Below are positions 11,595-20,420 of a stretch of DNA of 64,000 nucleotides, piece by piece. The notes beneath the pieces were generated by a model. That model saw nothing but the letters and a program-made list of their open reading frames with translations, was not told the DNA's origin and searched no databases. The DNA lies in contig NC_084717.1 in NCBI RefSeq assembly GCF_033807575.1, positions 11,161,692 to 11,225,691 of the forward strand, written 5' to 3'. The position numbers were made by a program, and so were the translations under genes. Numbering within the stretch: position 1 is the first letter of the stretch; every line of letters starts with the position of its first letter. This DNA comes from Cydia pomonella. Lineage: Eukaryota > Arthropoda > Insecta > Lepidoptera > Tortricidae.

Positions 11595-12265
11595 AACACC
11601 TCGACACCAACTACGTAAAATAGTAGGATAGTAGGATTAATTACAGGACATAACACACTTAACAAACACCTACACAATATGGGTAAAACAGACAGCCCCA
11701 TGTGCAGAGCGTGCATGGAAGAAGAAGAAACAACAAAACATATTCTCCTAGACTGCAAACAGGTAGAAGTATACAGGAACAAATACCTAGGGAATTCGTG
11801 CACACTAGGAGAGGCAATTAGCAACCTGAAAACTTTGCTAGGCTTCGTGGAGGAGCTGGGCTGGTTAGAGTAGCGCTACCTCGTTTCACGCAAAATAGGC
11901 ACAATGGTTGTCGATTTGCGGAAAATGCCCAGAAGCACTAACTAACTATGAGAACGAGGAGAGCTGACCCCAAATAATGGGATAAAGGCAAAGGAAAAGA
12001 AGAAGAATCCATAAATTCAGGCCTGTATGTAATGCTAAAAACGAAGTATATAATGCTACATTCTCCCTCACCTTACTTCTTCTATGAAAGTTACAACTTG
12101 CTTTTTTACTTCAGTGTTTTTGTCATTGATGTAGCTTAGAATATTTTCCATGTACACGGGAATCATTTGAGGTAGCTGGTGTATCAGAACCTCTAAAATC
12201 TTCCTTAAGAGATCCGTTTTCTTCTTGCCATCCGACATGCCAGCGTCGTTTATCCATTGTATAAG
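215..12265 (-). CDS. SYMPK: Symplekin, internal part (8 exons, both ends missing)
   Basis: Symplekin is the nuclear scaffold that links CPSF and CstF in mRNA cleavage and polyadenylation, and takes part in histone pre-mRNA 3' processing. Exons in transcription order are 12265-12072, 8519-8324, 7917-7736, 6985-5442, 4633-4385, 3489-3292, 1524-1418 and 320-215. All junctions are GT-AG and keep one frame, giving about 925 residues; vertebrate symplekin is about 1270. Recognisable pieces are the N-terminal HEAT-type repeats (for example NMIDSDNEGIRTHSIKFLEE), a charged low-complexity middle, and the conserved C-terminal half (PVLNGLSKKE then LPKLIKLNPMVVKEVFNKLL). The first coding exon upstream of 12265 was not found and the C-terminal exons lie left of base 215. 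Family identity is from remembered similarity to human and fly symplekin; splice sites are read directly. Confidence 0.9.
768..913. mobile_element. piggyBac-like MITE
   Basis: Terminal repeats CACATTCACTGCCGG and, at the right end, the matching CTGGCAGTGAATGTG are each flanked by TTAA (764-767 and 914-917), the target duplication of piggyBac elements. 146 bp, no coding capacity. Confidence 0.6.
1418..1524 (-). CDS. SYMPK: Symplekin exon (PVLNGL motif)
   Basis: Acceptor TCGCAG, donor GAG|GTTAGT. The coding frame reads PPTQELVSRVRALYATRVSD then VRFLIPVLNGLSKKE. This is nearly identical in pattern to the conserved symplekin stretch preceding the LPKLIKLNP motif. The first two bases complete a Cys codon with the T left by the previous exon. 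Confidence 0.88.
1637..1682. repeat. Perfect 20-bp hairpin
   Basis: Arms at 1637-1656 and 1663-1682 are exact reverse complements (tagatcctgcataacgctgc) around a six-base loop. It lies within a symplekin intron. It could be a MITE core or a fold-back RNA. Confidence 0.7.
1800..1942. repeat. MITE with ends AAARCCSGACCAG
   Basis: Imperfect 26-bp inverted repeats ending in atatatgatca bracket a 90-bp centre. Noncoding, in a symplekin intron. Confidence 0.6.
2486..2852 (-). mobile_element. Dispersed 360-bp retroposon-like repeat, copy a
   Basis: The element reads from ggacccggg at 2850 leftward to a T-run at 2486 (a poly-A tail on its own strand). Six copies or fragments occur in the window (2.5, 5.1, 17.0, 30.3, 42.3 and 49.3 kb). 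A conserved short frame includes HSTADVIPDLEQSPTGEVPP in most copies. Confidence 0.75.
3292..3489 (-). CDS. SYMPK: Symplekin exon, GC-rich and alanine-rich
   Basis: The exon starts ELMIEVGRVYGG and ends LLDDCPRGADTLLTRLLHIF plus TEK, closely following the symplekin pattern (N/D)CPKGAETLVTR. The middle is unusually GC-rich, with a run of Ala and Arg (ARAAAAAGRRRAF) where other symplekins have an Ile/Leu/Pro-rich helix. The flanking introns are AT-rich. Acceptor CCCGCAG, donor AAGT|GTGAGT. The local base composition is markedly unlike the other symplekin exons. Confidence 0.85.
4385..4633 (-). CDS. SYMPK: Symplekin C-terminal-half exon
   Basis: It encodes SQNEEIRDLALNATLKIY, LYLGFIAMPNPPSEF and WTDDLYKTCLNLAMALF, matching the conserved symplekin segment around HPNPPS and W-T-x-x-x-x-x-x-C-L. 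It enters with two bases (TG, completing ATG/Met with the previous A) after TTTCCCAG and ends AATGAGG|GTGAGT. The phases fit both neighbours. Confidence 0.88.
4771..4890. mobile_element. piggyBac-like MITE (CCCTTTACCAGGC ends)
   Basis: 120 bp with 13-bp inverted repeats CCCTTTACCAGGC and GCCTGGTAAAGGG, flanked on both sides by TTAA (4767-4770 and 4891-4894). Ends starting CCC next to TTAA are typical of piggyBac-type elements. Confidence 0.75.
5052..5367 (+). mobile_element. Dispersed retroposon-like repeat, copy b
   Basis: Plus-strand copy of the 2.5-kb repeat, lying in the intron just 3' of the large symplekin exon. Its frame runs NVISLCVVGHSTADVIPDLE and onward to PPPY, and it ends in tagtataaaaaagg. 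Confidence 0.75.
5442..6985 (-). CDS. SYMPK: Symplekin large central exon
   Basis: This is the longest exon: 1544 bases, 514 full codons plus split codons at both ends. It begins HIFTLLLKFHNSQHISSVNL, goes through LPPTLSQSQVNSVRKHLKM (the end of the N-terminal domain), then a charged Lys/Glu/Pro-rich stretch with a KRIRIDSP basic patch that could be a nuclear localisation signal. It resumes conserved sequence at LKLQEITRPIPKEIKERLI and LVLNYILEDPANRIDLALSW. Acceptor TTTCAG, donor A|GTAAGT. Confidence 0.9.
7493..7518. repeat. (AT)n microsatellite
   Basis: About 13 AT units in a symplekin intron. Confidence 0.9.
7736..7917 (-). CDS. SYMPK: Symplekin exon with DNEGIRTHSIKFLE motif
   Basis: This exon has the most diagnostic symplekin motif in the window, SDNEGIRTHSIKFLEEVV, followed by FSLDRLPDS. 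It starts after CTCCAG in phase 0 and ends GAGTCTGA|GTGAGT in phase 2. The next exon supplies G to complete Glu. In fly and human symplekin the same motif precedes the region that contacts SSU72-type phosphatases. Confidence 0.9.
8324..8519 (-). CDS. SYMPK: Symplekin exon (HEAT repeats)
   Basis: The acceptor is TTTTTTAG and the donor AAG|GTGAGG. It encodes KIQPEHLPSIVGKLRISIID, then a helix rich in small residues, and ends WEQLSALK in phase 0. It sits between the EEV of the upstream exon and the LLVLNMIDSDNEGIRTH motif of the next one. The 3.5-kb intron upstream is filled by the LINE mosaic at 8.6-12.0 kb. Confidence 0.85.
8596..9640 (+). mobile_element. RTE-like LINE fragment
   Basis: Reverse transcriptase pieces in order are LYLAFIDLEKAFHRVPRK (motif A; the usual AFDRV is AFHRV), GVQQGSALSPLLF, MYADDVVLVDK (YADD catalytic motif), GAECWALKKVHEQKVHTNEM, then MRRDDDHVVKKAL and GRRPAIWW. 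Frame breaks occur near 8720, 9030 and 9381. It has both ends missing and abuts an I-type element. The 8554-8592 flank resembles the end of a hAT MITE. Confidence 0.85.
9655..11990 (+). mobile_element. I-clade-like LINE fragment with RNase H, interrupted
   Basis: It carries the end of a reverse transcriptase (VKYLGIILDDRLNWNKHLDN), the thumb region (KTQRLACVAATGCMRTTP), then an RNase H domain (IFTDGSKTFEGTGCGVF, FQAECVGIIEA, ILSDSKSVLQAL, IQWIKGHSGSRGNNAADELA). The C-terminal Cys/His region (CRACMEEEETTKHILLDC) resumes after 11600. Several frame breaks. Another LINE tail is nested at about 10903-11597. Confidence 0.82.
10903..11597 (+). mobile_element. Nested LINE 3' end (CR1/Jockey-like)
   Basis: The frame reads LGWLPIRQRRNVRMLCTLF then SFSVQAARLWNGLPYGIKNA and ends shortly after AFFASRMKK, followed by an untranslated end and an (AAAT)n tail at 11565-11597. 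It splits the C-terminal region of the host I-like element. An 18-bp phrase is duplicated at its start (ctgcattcgcttcatttc). Confidence 0.75.
12072..12265 (-). CDS. SYMPK: Symplekin exon (N-terminal HEAT repeats)
   Basis: This exon opens in phase 0 after a TTTTTCAG acceptor and reads LIQWINDAGMSDGKKK, ending NTEVKKQVVTFIEEV. The donor is AG|GTGAGG, leaving two bases that pair with the first T of the next exon to give Ser. A second possible donor, GAA|GTAAGG six bases earlier, would break the phase. The segment corresponds to the first helical repeats of the symplekin N-terminal domain. The preceding coding exon should supply about 40 to 50 residues. Confidence 0.85.
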
Positions 12266-13015
12266 CTGAAAAAGGAACGGGGAATAATAAAACATGGTAT
12301 ATTATGCAATTAGTGTATTCACAGAAAAGAATTCGATACAAAAACAATGGAATACAAGTGAAAGAAAAGTGAGGTCTTTCACCGGCGAGTTCACACTGCA
12401 AAACGAACCTGGTTTTGTGCGGTTAAGTTTGGGTTTTGATTAAATTTAGGCATTTTGGCTGTGTTTGCGCCTTCTGAGTTTAGTAAAACAATCTCATTGC
12501 ATAAATGCAAGCATATTATTGCAATAATTATACAACTTTAAAGTACGAGGTACGCTAGCAGTATTAACATTAACAACGTTTCATATATAACTTTGCAAAG
12601 AGTGATGAAACTGTTAGTGAGAAAATGTATTGACGTTTTCCATAAGTGTTAGTATGAGCGCAAGAGAGATAAAACATTTATTTTTCTCAATAGTTGAGGT
12701 ATTTCTAATTTGGTCGGTTAATACACTGATAGTTGACGTATAGTGTTTCAGTGTTGCTACCACTAAATTTTGCATGGGTACGTTCAAGCTAATAGAGTCA
12801 GATCAAGCTAAGTTGGTTAATATCAGGCCTGATATCAGACTCGATTTCGGGCCCGAGAAAGAGTAATTTCCGTTTCACCAAAAACCAGCACATCGTTTAC
12901 AAATCTAATAGATCCGCACAGCGTCGTTTGCTTAATGTCATCTCCTATGACCTCGGCAGAATCAATAGCATACTAGCATCCTTTATGATATGTTCATGGG
13001 CATCATAGCACGTAG

Positions 13016-13045
13016 TATGGAAGGTAGATGCCTCTACCTTCCATT
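13016..13045. mobile_element. 30-bp remnant of the TATGGAAGG element
   Basis: The two terminal repeats of the element at 52885-53152 sit almost back to back (tatggaaggtaga, tgcctctaccttccatt), bracketed by the 8-bp duplication GCACGTAG (13008-13015 and 13046-13053). It is an internal-deletion derivative. Confidence 0.75.
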
Positions 13046-13580
13046 GCACGTAGAAATAGTGAAAGTTAAACTGGTTTAGTTTTGTTAGCGAGCCACTATG
13101 AGGGTGGCATTTGTTTTAAAAACCCTCAATAAATAAATAAAGATTTAAAAAATCTGATAGATAGAAGAAAAGAGTGTATGTCCCTTGAGAAGCCTGGCAA
13201 AAATAAGAGCTTGGTAAAAGGTACCTTATTCACAACACTCTATTACTTTTTGTCTATAAGTGAATGAGACAACAATTCGTAATTATTTTCGTTTTTTTCA
13301 GGCTTGTCACTAAAATGAACTGAAGAAATTGTCAAATGGGTGTAATTCATAGAAATTGATAAAATATCGTTACGAAAATTTCGCTAGGAATATCATAATT
13401 GCCTGTGAAATGAGTATTTTCCTGGGTTTTTTTTTCCTGGGAACAAAATCTCCATTTATCCCAAAAAGTGTCCGACAAAAAACCATAAATAGATGGCGCT
13501 ACAATACCTAGAATACTTGAGAAAAAAATCTAATCATAGACAGCGCACTTCACTTCGTTCTTAGCTACTCTAGCGCTATT

Positions 13581-13696
13581 CAGAGGGCCTACCGCGAACC
13601 ACGTTCGATGTGTTGCCTCTCTGTCGCACTTGTAAATTCGTACGTAAGTGTGACAGGGAGGCAACACGTCGAACGTGGTTCGCGGTAGGCCCTCTG
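13581..13696. mobile_element. Hairpin MITE with GGGCCTACCGCGAA ends (1)
   Basis: 116 bp. Arms of 50 bp are reverse complements with three mismatches, starting CAGAGGGCCTACCGCGAA. No clear target duplication. The 52.9-kb copy of the host element provides the empty site. Confidence 0.82.
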
Positions 13697-13765
13697 GAGA
13701 GATTTGGAACTATTGTTTATAGCTGACAGATGGACACATTTGCAACCATTCTTCCTAAGGAGTTT

Positions 13766-13901
13766 CTGGGGGCCTACCGCGAAAACTGAAATTCGCAAAT
13801 TGTGGGGATCTTTCTCTTTTACTCTCACTAAGACGTAATTAGAGTGACGGAGAAAAATGGCCACAATTGATGAATTTCGATTTTCGCGGTATAGGCCCCT
13901 G
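13766..13901. mobile_element. Hairpin MITE with GGGCCTACCGCGAA ends (2)
   Basis: 136 bp. Arms start CTGGGGGCCTACCGCGAAAA and end with the matching cgcggtataggcccctg. It shares its outer 14 bases with the hairpin at 13581, but the cores differ. Confidence 0.78.
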
Positions 13902-14138
13902 TTCCTTGCTTCTACCTTCCATAGTTACTTACACGCTCGGTCCCCTTACAAATCGATCAACTCTTTTCTCCTATCTCGATATAGTTCTGTGGCTTACAAT
14001 ATTTAAAATGTAAAAAATGGTTCATATGCAAAAATATCAAACATTGAACATTTTTGGCAATTAAGTACCTAGAGACAAAGTATTTTTTTACATTTCAAAT
14101 CTTGAAATCGGGGTTATGGAGTGCAGGTGCAGCACATT

Positions 14139-14288
14139 AAGGCTCCTCTACACGATGGCCCAGCATAGACCAGTCCAAGGGACGCAGCTATGCGGTGAAA
14201 TGAGATAGAAATATCACTTGATCCCTTTAACGCATAAATGCGTCCCTAGGACTGGCCTACGCTGGGCCATCATGTAGAGGAGCACTTA
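14139..14288. repeat. MITE with about 55-bp inverted repeats
   Basis: The ends read taaggctcctctacacgatg and the matching catgtagaggagcactta. The arms also share the phrase gggacgca. About 150 bp. Confidence 0.7.
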
Positions 14289-14420
14289 GGTGTTAAACTA
14301 AGGGATCGCATCCGGAACACCACGCTGCGCTCTAAAACTCAGATTTATATAGATGTAGCTCGCAAAGCGGTCAAGTTAAAGTGGGACTGGGTTGGGCATG
14401 TTTGCCGCATGCCAAAGGAA
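14289..14420 (+). mobile_element. RTE-like LINE scrap
   Basis: A short frame reads VKLRDRIRNTTLRSKTQIYI then KWDWVGHVCRMP, the W-x-G-H-x-x-R-M region near the RTE C-terminus. Confidence 0.6.
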
Positions 14421-15312
14421 AAAAAAAGAGAAAGACGCACATAAAACAATTGTATATTTGTATGTAGGTACATTTAGCTGTATGTTATATTCATGATAAA
14501 CTCCGGCGAGCCAGATCTTTCAATGGATCGATTTCCCATAGAGTTTAGAATTTTGCGTCTTTTTCTACTGACAAGGCTAGCTTGCCAGAGTACCTATAGA
14601 CCGTATAGTAGGCTGATATATGCAGGTACTTAAAGCAATCCAGATAAGTATATGAAGATACTGACGTCATGACATTCCGCCCGTAGAGTAGAACATTCCA
14701 AACCGATCTGACGTCGGTTTGGGCACATTCCCCACGATAGAAAATTAAGGAATCTCTACGGTCACGGAATAAATTCAGTTGGTTATAGCCTTATAGTGCA
14801 TTGGTAAGTGAAATTCTAGATACGAGGGTGCCATATTGATATTTTGTATTTTGTACAATAAAGAGTTTATACACACATACATAACAAACATTCGTCTTCG
14901 TCCGTCATTTTATAATTTCTTGGCAGGTGAGGAATTGAAGGCACAGATCTATTAGGCATTCAGCCACGATTGAAAATTATGTGAAAATACTTTGAACGGC
15001 TTTAATCAAATTAAATAATTTTAAACATAAGAAAAAATATTAAATTATAAACGTCAGTATTTTAAAACTCATTTATGCTACTTAGTTTGTATGAATAAGT
15101 GACAAAATTATAGATAATGCTATAACTCCCTAGGGAGTTATACCTGTTTTTTCACAATCCATAACTCCCGCGGAACAAAATAGGCCTTTGTCCTTCAGCA
15201 CACCTGCATGAAATAAGATCTTTTTCGAGCAAGTGTGATGAAAAGAATAATATGATCCATGGCATCTCGTATATTGTATAGAATAACCAGATGAGAGAAA
15301 CATAAACAGGAG

Positions 15313-17299
15313 TTACGCCATAAGCGGTGCTTGTTGAGTGCTGACGGTATGCATTTCGTACACTTTCGGTCGGTTCTGTTCCACCATCTCGAGATAAGCG
15401 CTCCGGACCACTAGCAGGCAGTAAAACACGATTACTGAAAAATAAACACAATAAGTAGGTATTATCGTTAATTTAGATTGTCTACCGCATGTAAGTATAC
15501 ATCGAGATAATCTTACCTATGTAAAAGGCGAAATGCGTCTAGGTTAAACTTAATCCGTTTTTCATACGATTAGTTAATAAGCCTATGTGCCATCTCATGA
15601 CTTTTGCTAGTAAAGATTTTTTTCACATAAAGTAACTTCAGTCGACTGTTTTGCCTGCGTTTCAGAGTTGCGCACTTGAAGCGTGCTGAGCCCATAACCT
15701 GTTAGACGGTCAGGCGAAATCATGCAACGACAGGCAGATATCATAGAACACAATCATTGTGTCTCATTCATGTTTAATACACGAATGTAGAAATATTCAC
15801 GAATATAGGATATCTAGCAAAACTTGTTGATGCTGTCTAAACCTAAAAATCGATCGTCTATCTATGAATTGAATACTATACACCTAGGTATATAGTTTTA
15901 CTGTTTTCTAATTTTTTTGACAGCCATGGATTCGATCCCTACTACTACCCTACCGATCGGTCAATTGGACCTGAGATTAGACTTTACAATTACAAGATAT
16001 ACTATTTTATTGTTTTCTTACCACTAGAGAAGAGTAACGGTATCGCAGCAATGACGCCCATAAAGACGACAGTAACGACAATGAGCGCAGCCCCCACGGC
16101 GAGCATAAACAAAACTGTGTTCACGTAGTACGTTAACAGGTGGGGTTTGTTCTGAAAAATATTATTTTCAAATGAAACTTCGATTTATTCGGATAGGTAC
16201 CTCGAGCAAGCAAGTAGTCAGCAAAACTATTACGACATACATTTTTATATGAAGTGGTGCTTTGCTGACCGTATATATCTTCATAGCAGCAAGTCACAGT
16301 TGCTTGGATCCGCAGTCACACATTCGTGCGGGTGGTGAATTGCAAACCTGAACGAGTCATCACAGAGAAACAGTTTGTTCGTTAAATACAGTACGTTAAA
16401 TTATTGCAGGTGACTAAATAAATAAAGAACCTGTATATGCTTCTCACGAATGTGTCACTGCGGTGTTAGAGTCATTATACTGGGACGAAATCAAAGCACA
16501 CACCGAATCAAAGCGCCTGCTAGCCGGAGTCGGCAAATTATACTAACCCTATGCACACCTACGATGACCAGTAAGCATATGACGAAATAATACAAGTACA
16601 AGACCAGGTAGATCCCACAAGTGATGTAGATGCCCAACGCCCCTGCCGCCAGCTGCTCTGGAGGGTGCTGAGGGTTGGGATTGTGCTTCTCCGACTCCAC
16701 GAACTTGGCGAGCCATGCGATGCCGGTGGCGGTCGTGGCAATTGACATTAAGCAGTTGAACTGAAATATTAAGCATAGGAACAGTCAGCTGGACTAATAG
16801 TTGACAGTTGACTTGCAAACAATACGCGGCTTTGATTTCATTATGCCAATTTACTCTAATTCCGGTTGCTGAAACTTAGTAAGCTAGGGAAATTATGTCC
16901 TCGCTCCATTACTACAAATGATATTTGACCCAATCTTAAAATGACGACAGCGGCTTTTATCAGATTTTGATAGAGGTAAATCAATCAATGGGATGCGTCA
17001 AAAAAAGTTAATAACTCTTTTTTTAATACTACGTCGGTGGCAAACAAGCATACGGCCCGCCTCGTGGTAAGCAGTCTCCGTAGCCTATGCACGCCTGCAA
17101 CTTCAGAGGAAAGAAAAAAGTACTTAGTTAGAAAAACGATAAATGACAAGCGATATGAGAGCCATATCAAAATATTACTGGGGACTAAACATTAGCTTGA
17201 CGCTTGACTCACCATAGACAAATAGCCGATGATCAAAGTACCGACTCTGACACTAAAACAACAACAACATTTCTCCAGCACAGGCAGAGTGAAACCCAT
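15313..17299 (-). CDS. Four-transmembrane protein, family gene A
   Basis: The four coding exons are 17299-17213, 16760-16548, 16151-16022 and 15434-15313 (87, 213, 130 and 122 bases), with intron phases 0, 0, 1 and canonical splice sites. The product is 183 residues. It opens MGFTLPVLEKCCCCFSVRVG followed by TM1. TM2 lies near IYITCGIYLVLYLYY and ends VGVHR. TM3 starts at LLTYYVNTVLFM, TM4 at VIVFYCLLVVRSAY, and a short polar tail ends APLMA. There is no signal peptide beyond TM1. The layout recalls insect-specific tetraspan families (DUF4728-type, LAPTM-like, or Pasiflora/Fire-exit-like septate-junction proteins), but the exact family is not settled from sequence alone. The four-Cys cluster beside TM1 may be acylated. 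It is divergent from gene B. Confidence 0.78.
17014..17110 (-). mobile_element. Dispersed retroposon-like repeat, copy c (3' fragment)
   Basis: Only the poly-A-proximal 90 bp (actacgtcggtggcaaac onward) are present. It lies in intron 1 of gene A. Confidence 0.75.
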
Positions 17300-17490
17300 T
17301 TTGATCACACAAACACACAATCGACAGGTTCTCTGGATATAAATTTATTGACAAGAAACCGAAAAACATTAGTTTTGTTCGTTTGTGAAGCGTGATTGCA
17401 TCCCGGTTCTTATGTTTGTTCGTTGCGGCAACTAGCTAAGCTTATCTCTTATCTGCGATAAAAATGACGGGTGATAGTGACCGACCAATG

Positions 17491-17521
17491 AACTGACTCA
17501 GTATCTGTTTTCTCATATAAA
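17491..17521 (-). promoter_or_regulatory. Candidate TATA box plus initiator for gene A
   Basis: On the minus strand TTTATATG (17521-17514) is followed 20 to 25 bases later by an arthropod initiator TCAGTT (17496-17491, +1 near 17494). A start here would give a 5' leader of about 195 bases before the ATG at 17299. This is a motif match only. Confidence 0.35.
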
Positions 17522-17874
17522 TGGCGTGAAACCAAACCTAATCCTCGTGAGTTATCGAATCGAATCGATAATAAACCAGTGACTAATGTCAAATCATATA
17601 GAACTGGTATAGTTTTTGGAATTATATAAAAATAATATTATAATTTCTGCGTTTTTAAGTATTAGGTACTTAAGTTACTTATTAGACAATTCAAACCCAA
17701 GTCAAAATACCTACGCTCAAATTAAAAAAATAATAATAAACCATCGTTATTTTTATTTTTCATGTGTTTACGAGTAATATGAACTTGCAGTTTTGTCTCT
17801 GGGACTAGTCGTAAGGGAGCCTAAGAGGGAATTTTTGGAGTTAATCGACCGCTTCAGATTTTTTTATTTAATCG

Positions 17875-18075
17875 TATGGCATACATATCGTAAAAATAGA
17901 GACAATATAATTAATTAAATGTCTACACATAGACCAGTCAGCCACTTCATGGCTTCGTCGCTCAGGGTGATCAGGTCTTCGGGAGGACCGGCGACATAAC
18001 GCGTTATAGGGCAATCTTGAATTATGTGCTGGATGGTTTGGGCTTACGCACCGCAGCTGCAGTTGCATCGTCTTT
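17875..18075 (-). mobile_element. LINE 3' fragment
   Basis: The minus strand reads QTIQHIIQDCPITRYVAGPP then EDLITLSDEAMKWLTGLCVD and a stop. The motif H-H/I-I-x-x-D-C-P-I-T-R-Y matches the C-terminus of the LINE at 26077. One in-frame stop lies upstream. Confidence 0.7.
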
Positions 18076-19107
18076 GAATATCTGACGCGCTCGAATAATA
18101 CAATACATGACTACCCTGCCAATAGATTAACATACCTGTTATCAGAGACATGTTGCGCGACAGACACACACAAAAGGTTATACAATGTTTTCTTTTTTAG
18201 CGAGCCGGAAAGCGTCTACAGATTTTTCTATATAATCTAATCTTTCGAATCGAATAGGTCTCTAAGACGCTTGAGTAACTAGCCATTTGGCATCGCCGGC
18301 TCGGTCCTATAGCGAACATTTGAACACATTCACACTTATAAAGGTAATATGAAATTGTAGAAGTGGGCAAGCTTGAGAAGCTTCTTCGGTGTAGGTACCA
18401 TGTACGAGGAAAGCATACTGGCAAAACATTGTGAAACGCCTTGTCCTGAATGAATTACTTAATGTATGAAACGATAAATAAGTTGGATTATCATTGCCCA
18501 ATGATACAGCTAACCAATATAATATATACAGATAACCAATCAGTTGCAATTATCGAATGTTGTTTGGCCTAATAGTATAGGTACTTGTAAAAGCTTTTAA
18601 AGCTAGATTGATCGCAGGGTAAGCTCACCTGTTAATGACGTGTATCTACTTTATTTCTCATAATAAACGTGTGTTTAAAATGTTGGGAAGTACCTAGAAA
18701 GCAAACTCTTCTCTGGCATTGGCTTTGGTTGGGAGGTTGACACTTCCTTTAAAGCATCTATAGACAACATACCCATTCTACGTGACGTGACCCATTTTTT
18801 TACAATTTGCCTGCCTCGGTGACCGCCCGTGGTACATGCCAAGACCCCACATGTTATAAAGTCATAATGTCAGGTACTTGTCGCTACGCTTACATGGAAA
18901 GTCTTCTTATTCCTTCATTTGTTACTTAAACTATGTAAGGGACATGGACATAATACGTACCTAAGTAATTAGAGCCGCAGTTGAAGAATTGTCATAATAG
19001 TCATCTTTTCTGAAATTTCTGTATAAATGTTAAGAGTCACACTAACTTAGCCCTCGCCATTCATTCGGAGTTATACGCTCTCAGTATGTTATTTTAGAAA
19101 AAAAGAG

Positions 19108-19387
19108 TAAATTCGATTGTATGGGAGCGTTTTCTTTTGCGGCGGGTTCGTGTGACTCTTAAGTAATGTTAAATCTAATATAAGTACCTAGCTATTATTC
19201 ATAATTTCTCAGTTTCCCTCATTGTCTTATTTCAATGAAACACCCTGTAAATTCGATTGTATGGGAGCGTTTTCTTTGCGGCGGGTTCGTGTGACTCTTA
19301 GGTAATGTTAAAACTAAAATAAGTACCTAGCTATAATTCATTATTTCTCAATTTCCCTTATTGTCTTATGTCGATGAACCATCCTGT
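19108..19387. repeat. 140-bp tandem duplication
   Basis: Two copies, 19108-19247 and 19248-19387, begin taaattcgattgtatgggag and end near accctgt/atcctgt. They differ at a modest number of positions. Noncoding. Confidence 0.8.
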
Positions 19388-19523
19388 ATATAGGGATAGA
19401 ATTCGTTCAAAAAGTGGTATTGGGTACAAATATACACATTTAAAAGTACAGTCGCCATCAGATATATCGGAGCGGCCAAGGTGCTCACAAATATCTGGAC
19501 ACGCATCTATTGTCGAGGCGTTA

Positions 19524-20420
19524 GGCCGCCTTTACACCTGTAAGTTACTTTCGTAATATTTATGTAACTTACTTACGGTTGCATTTACACTTAAAATAAA
19601 CTTACAGTAAAAAATGCTTACGTAAATTTTGTGAGTTTAAACTTGCATAAATTATTACACGCCCATTTACATATGCTTACTAAATCAGTAATAAAAATGT
19701 CCACTCATAGTCGCCACGCACAAGCGGCTGCTGCATATTAATACATTACGATACAAGTGCGAAAAATAGGAAATTCGAAACGAGTGGCGATAAATTAAAA
19801 CACGACCGAAGGGAGTGTTTTAAATCGACACGAGTTGCGAATCATCTATTCGCACATGTATCGTACAACGTTTTACAGTACATATGGACCTTTAAATGTT
19901 TGACACAGTAACGTAATATGCTAATTTGCGCACTAGAGTGGTAACGTAGCACCATATGTACTATACATAATATTATGCAATCAAAGGCGAAAGCAAAAGA
20001 ATGCTGAAAGAAAATGCTGGGTAAAACCTTGGCTAGAAAAAAGAACGGCACGAGATGCGTTTGAAAATCTTCTGAAGGAGTTGAGAATGAAAGACCGAGC
20101 CCAATTTTTCAATTTTGTAAGAATGAATGCTACAAGTTTCGAATATATTTTGGAAAAAGTTGCACCTATCATTAAAAAAAAACGATACACATTTTCGACG
20201 GGCAATTTCACCACCTGAGAGACCTGTAAGTTCTCAACTTATCAATTTAGTTCAATAAGCTGTGAGTCGCTTCCGTAAACAAATATGAACGTGTTTAGAC
20301 TTGTAATTTCCCAATTTACGAAAGTAGTAAAAAAATACAGTAAGCTACTTATAACAAGTGTTTACACTTGAGAATTTATAGTGACTTACGTAAGTAAAAC
20401 TTACAGGTGTAAAGGCGGCC
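19524..20420 (+). mobile_element. PIF/Harbinger-like element with degraded transposase fragment
   Basis: Terminal repeats GGCCGCCTTTACACCTGTAA are flanked by TTA on both sides (19521-19523, 20421-20423), the PIF/Harbinger target. Inside, the plus strand near 20000-20215 reads KCWVKPWLEKRTARDAFENL and KDRAQFFNFVRMNATSFEYI then LEKVAPIIKKK, like the N-terminus of Harbinger nucleases. The catalytic domain is missing. Subterminal acttacgtaagt words recur near both ends. Confidence 0.8.

Larger units (their letters stand above)
13440..13922. mobile_element. TATGGAAGG-family element carrying two hairpin insertions
   Basis: The body matches 52900-53152 closely (aaaaagtgtccgacaaaaaa onward) but contains two extra hairpins at 13581-13696 and 13766-13901, absent from the 52.9-kb copy. 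Its left terminal repeat is lost or replaced; the right end (ttctaccttccata) is present. Confidence 0.8.
12266..15312. other. Gap between symplekin and gene A: repeats, no gene recognised
   Basis: The missing first symplekin exon and promoter probably lie here or beyond, but no convincing coding exon was seen. Content is MITE material (13.0-13.9 kb and 14.14-14.29 kb), a LINE tail ending in aataaataaataaag near 13.14 kb, an RTE remnant (14.29-14.42 kb) and AT-rich unique sequence. Confidence 0.5.

Noticed and set aside
12123..12401. Minus-strand frame overlapping the first visible symplekin exon, considered as the gene start
   Set aside because: It is in another frame and lacks symplekin sequence; the TTTTTCAG acceptor at 12265 shows that an upstream exon exists.
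13589..13864. 91-codon minus-strand frame
   Set aside because: It spans two hairpin MITEs and host-element sequence; no protein logic.
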